Shown: positions 39,606 to 42,194 of the stretch, one piece after another
Position numbering within the stretch: position 1 is the first letter of the stretch
Layout: each line of letters opens with the position of its first letter
DNA from: CAYQDR01 sp964416315
GTDB lineage: Bacteria; Methylomirabilota; Methylomirabilia; Rokubacteriales; DASRDR01
Length of the DNA: 42,194 nucleotides
Direction of reading: 5' to 3'
NCBI GenBank assembly: GCA_964416315.1
Contig: CAYQDR010000027.1
Coordinates: 1 to 42,194 of the forward strand
Notes under the pieces: model-generated
Database searches by the model: none
The model's input: the letters and a program-made list of their open reading frames with translations, nothing else
Told to the model about the DNA's origin: nothing
Program-made: the position numbers and the translations under genes

Positions 39606-40343
39606 TCACGCCGGCTGGCTCCGACGCGCCTCCTGCTTGCGGCGCTCCTCGAGGCCTTTCAGGATCCGCTCCGCCTGCTCGAGGTTCCGCCGCGAGCTCT
39701 CGTGCTGCGGGTCGTAGGCGAGCGCGAGCCGCCACTGCGCGATGGCCTCCTCGACCCGCTCCTCGGCGAAGAATCGGAGCCCCGCGCTGTAGTGCTGCCG
39801 GACGAGTCGGTCGCGGGAGGCCTGGAGCGTCGCGGCGGAGTCCTCGTAGCCGGGGGCCAGCTTGGCCAGCTCCAGGAGGGTCCGGTAGGACTCGGCGTAC
39901 CTCCCCTCCTCGAACTCGCGCTTCCCCGTGCGGTAGAGGGCGACCTTCCGGAGCTCGATCGCCTCCGCGTGCCGCGGGGTGGCGGCCAGGACCCGATTCG
40001 TCTCCGCGAGCACCGTCGGGTACTCGCCCCGCTCCAACGCCTCGCTTGCCTTCAGGAGGACTACCGCGTCTCCGCGCGCGACCTTCCGCGGGGCCGGGGC
40101 GTCGGGCGCCTTGGAGCTGGCCTTCGCCCCTTCAGGCGCCTTGAAGGCGGCCTTCAGCTCCTCGAGCACGTTACCCAGTCGGCCGACGAACTCCTCGAAA
40201 GGGGATCGGGCCGCGGGCGCCCCCGGGTTCCGGGGCACCGTGGCGCACGCGCCCAACGCCAGGGCGAGAGCCACGAGGAGGAGCAGGCCAGGACGCGTTC
40301 GCCTGCCGACAGGACACACGCGGGTTTCGTCACGGCTGCGCAT
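39606..40343 (-). CDS. TPR-containing lipoprotein
   Basis: 245 residues from MRSRDETRVCPVG (40343). After a basic N-terminus, the hydrophobic stretch PGLLLLVALALALGAC ends in a lipobox with the lipidated Cys (LGAC). An Ala/Lys/Pro-rich linker follows, then three or four TPR-like helix pairs: ALERGEYPTVLAETNRVLAATPRH, KREFEEGRYAESYRTLLELAKLAPGY and GLRFFAEERVEEAIAQWRLALAYDPQHE (39660-40050, minus strand). The TPRs would mediate protein contacts on the periplasmic side of a membrane. The frame continues upstream, but without the lipobox context. It is alone between the dioxygenase promoter region and the divergent helicase gene. Confidence 0.85.
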   Translation of the reverse strand: MRSRDETRVCPVGRRTRPGLLLLVALALALGACATVPRNPGAPAARSPFEEFVGRLGNVLEELKAAFKAPEGAKASSKAPDAPAPRKVARGDAVVLLKASEALERGEYPTVLAETNRVLAATPRHAEAIELRKVALYRTGKREFEEGRYAESYRTLLELAKLAPGYEDSAATLQASRDRLVRQHYSAGLRFFAEERVEEAIAQWRLALAYDPQHESSRRNLEQAERILKGLEERRKQEARRSQPA

Positions 40344-40569
40344 ACGATGCCTCCCGCGTCGGAGGTTGAGCAAGACCGGTACCAGACCGGGCCGTGGGCC
40401 GGGGCTCCCTTTTACCATCAACGGGTTCCGCCGTCGAGCCCCGACTTCGCGCCGGCCCCGGGGCCCTGCGCCCTGGCCAGTCGTGGGCCGGACGCGGGCC
40501 TCCCGCTGGCAAGAAACTGAGCGCCCGCGCAGGGCCGGAGCCCAGGTGCTACAATGGCGGCCGTCGCCG

Positions 40570-42194
40570 ATGGACCCGGTCCTCACCCGCTTCCACCCCG
40601 CCGTCCGCGCCTGGTTCACCCGTCGCTTCGCCGGGCCCACCGACCCCCAGCGCCACGGCTGGCCCGCGATCGCGGCGGGTCAGCACACGCTCATCACCGC
40701 CCCGACCGGCTCGGGGAAGACGCTCGCCGCGTTCCTCTGGGCTATCGACGCGCTCGTCCAGGAGGCGGCGGCCGGGACCCTCCAGGACCGCATCTCCGTC
40801 GTCTACGTCTCTCCGCTCAAGGCGCTCAACAACGACATCCACCGGAACCTGGCCGAGCCTCTCCTGGGCATCCGGGAGGCCGCGCGGGAGGCGGGGCTCC
40901 CCCTCCCCGACCTCCGTGCCGCGGTGCGCACCGGGGACACCCCCGCCGCGGAGCGCGCGGCGATGGGGCGCCGGCCCCCGCACATCCTCATCACGACCCC
41001 GGAGTCGCTCTTCATCCTCCTCGCCTCCGAGCGGATGCGCGCCGCGCTCCGCCCGGTGCGCTACCTGATCGTGGACGAGATCCACGCCGTCGCGGGCTCG
41101 AAGCGGGGCGCCCACCTCGCGCTCAGCCTCGAGCGGCTCCACGACCTGGCCCCGGCCCCCCCGGTGCGGATCGGGCTCTCCGCGACCGTCGAGCCCGTCG
41201 AGGAGATCGCCCGTCTCCTGACGGGTTTTGAGACGCCGGGCGGCCCCCCCCGCCCGTGCCGCGTGGTGGACGTCGGCCGGCGGCGGGCGCTCGATCTCGC
41301 CGTCATCGCCCCTCGGCCCGACCTCGGCGCCGTCGCGACGAACGCCGTGTGGGACGCGACCTACGACCGTCTCGCCGACCTGATCCGCCAGCACCGGACC
41401 ACGCTCGTCTTCGCCAACAGCCGCCGGCTCGCCGAGCGCCTCGCCGTCCGGCTGACCGAGCGACTGGGGCCGGACGTGGTCGCCGCCCACCACGGTTCGC
41501 TCTCGCGCCGACAGCGCCTCCACGCCGAGGCGCGGCTCAAGGCCGGCGAGATCCGGACGATCGTCGCGACGGGCTCGCTCGAGCTCGGGATCGACGTCGG
41601 CGCGATCGAGTGCGTCTGCCTGATCGAGCCGCCGCGGGCGATCGCGACCGGGATCCAGCGCGTCGGGCGCTCCGGTCACTGGCTCGGGGCGACGCCGAAG
41701 GGGCGCCTGTTCGCCCTGACCCGCGACGACCTCCTCGAGGGCGCGGCGCTCGTCCGCGCGATCCGGGCCGGACGGCTCGACCGGGTGGAGATCCCCCGGC
41801 AGCCGCTGGACGTCCTCGCCCAGCAGGTGATCGCGGCCGCGGCCGACACGGAGTGGGAGGCCGGCCGCCTCTTCGACCTCGTCCGCCGCGCGGCGCCCTA
41901 CCGCGACCTCGCCCGCGAGGCGTTCGACGGGGTCCTCCGGATGGAGGCCGAGCGCCTCCCCACGGAGCCGAGGGGCGTCGCGCCGCGGCTCCACTGGGAC
42001 CGGCTCCGTGGCCGCGTCCGCGGCCGCCGGGGCGCGCGGCTCGCCGTCGTCACCTCCGGCGGGACCATCCCCGACACGACCGACTACGACGTCGTCCTCG
42101 AGCCCGAGGGGCTCGTACTGGGCCAGGTCAACGAGGACTTCGCCCAGGAATCGATGCGCGGCGACATCTTCACCCTCGGCAACGCGCCGTGGCG
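40570..42194 (+). CDS. lhr: Lhr-family ATP-dependent helicase, N-terminal part (runs off window)
   Basis: The ATG at 40570 opens a frame that stays open to the window edge (541 complete codons). It reads MDPVLTRFHPAVRAWFTRRF, then a Q-motif region DPQRHGWPAI, motif I APTGSGKTLAAF, YVSPLKALNNDI (Ia), ITTPESL, DEIHAVAGSKRGAH (motif II), GLSATV (III), VFANSRRLAERL (IV), VATGSLELGIDVG (V) and IQRVGRSGH (VI). These are all superfamily 2 motifs with the Lhr-typical spacing and DEIH box. After them comes the winged-helix/DEAD-assoc segment (RQPLDVLAQQVIAA). Lhr helicases translocate 3'-5' on DNA and are linked to repair. It is divergent from the lipoprotein gene. Confidence 0.93.
   Translation, partial: MDPVLTRFHPAVRAWFTRRFAGPTDPQRHGWPAIAAGQHTLITAPTGSGKTLAAFLWAIDALVQEAAAGTLQDRISVVYVSPLKALNNDIHRNLAEPLLGIREAAREAGLPLPDLRAAVRTGDTPAAERAAMGRRPPHILITTPESLFILLASERMRAALRPVRYLIVDEIHAVAGSKRGAHLALSLERLHDLAPAPPVRIGLSATVEPVEEIARLLTGFETPGGPPRPCRVVDVGRRRALDLAVIAPRPDLGAVATNAVWDATYDRLADLIRQHRTTLVFANSRRLAERLAVRLTERLGPDVVAAHHGSLSRRQRLHAEARLKAGEIRTIVATGSLELGIDVGAIECVCLIEPPRAIATGIQRVGRSGHWLGATPKGRLFALTRDDLLEGAALVRAIRAGRLDRVEIPRQPLDVLAQQVIAAAADTEWEAGRLFDLVRRAAPYRDLAREAFDGVLRMEAERLPTEPRGVAPRLHWDRLRGRVRGRRGARLAVVTSGGTIPDTTDYDVVLEPEGLVLGQVNEDFAQESMRGDIFTLGNAPW

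Noticed and set aside
1..42194. CRISPR arrays, rRNA and tRNA genes
   Set aside because: No regularly spaced short repeats with unique spacers were seen, and no rRNA blocks or recognisable tRNA cloverleaf with a T-arm GGTTCGAATCC-like core. A tRNA scan was not possible, so a divergent tRNA could be missed.

Overview
The window is a GC-rich (roughly 70% by eye), gene-dense bacterial chromosome segment with short intergenic gaps, many ATGA-type overlaps and GTG starts. The gene content fits a deep-branching soil or subsurface heterotroph: sigma54 regulators, acyl-CoA ligase, LLM-type flavin oxidoreductase, homogentisate dioxygenase, paired M16 peptidases and an Lhr helicase. A Rokubacteria/Methylomirabilota-like source is my guess, not something the sequence proves.

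Region 1 (1-4160) is an accessory region of visibly lower GC. It opens with the N-terminus of an IS1634-type transposase cut by the window edge. Three same-strand ORFs follow: a secreted protein with two Rap1a-like repeats, an Rx4H (HEPN-like) protein and a SEC-C/DUF5677-like protein. Each is followed by an attC-like hairpin in the same orientation, so this looks like an integron cassette array without a visible integrase (a CALIN). It ends with a methyltransferase cut off in motif I and a 158-bp palindromic repeat that recurs twice more in the window.

Region 2 (4170-14112, all on the minus strand) is core-like. It holds a DapF homologue with both catalytic cysteines replaced by serine, a 27-codon remnant, citrate synthase, an NtrC-type response regulator, an AsmA-like protein, an acyl-CoA ligase, a thioredoxin-fold protein, a secreted unknown and an M16 peptidase homologue without its zinc site.

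Region 3 (14515-19723) has a large secreted subtilase on the plus strand, with a Calx-beta domain and eight CARDB repeats of exactly 116 residues. A MazF/ribbon-helix-helix toxin-antitoxin pair lies next to it on the minus strand.

Region 4 (19933-30481, minus strand) reads as one long transport and metabolism block: MFS transporter, active M16 peptidase, HlyD adaptor, PLP amino-acid decarboxylase, ABC ATPase, cyclase-family hydrolase and ABC-2 permease. An AT-richer AbiEi/AbiEii-like pair is inserted between the adaptor and the decarboxylase. It has its own palindromic operator, and its last stop overlaps the decarboxylase start.

Region 5 (30635-37273) is the most unusual part. Two secreted paralogues, at 30708 and 36338, each sit behind a textbook sigma54 -24/-12 promoter. 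Between them lies a 1360-residue regulator that joins a sigma54-activator AAA+ domain and Fis-type HTH to a degenerate nucleotide-cyclase domain, a STAND-type ATPase and TPRs. A small HTH protein follows the second paralogue. I infer a local sigma54 regulon. Region 6 (37286-42194) has an LLM oxidoreductase translationally coupled to a homogentisate-dioxygenase-like gene, a TPR lipoprotein and the first 1.6 kb of an Lhr-type helicase.
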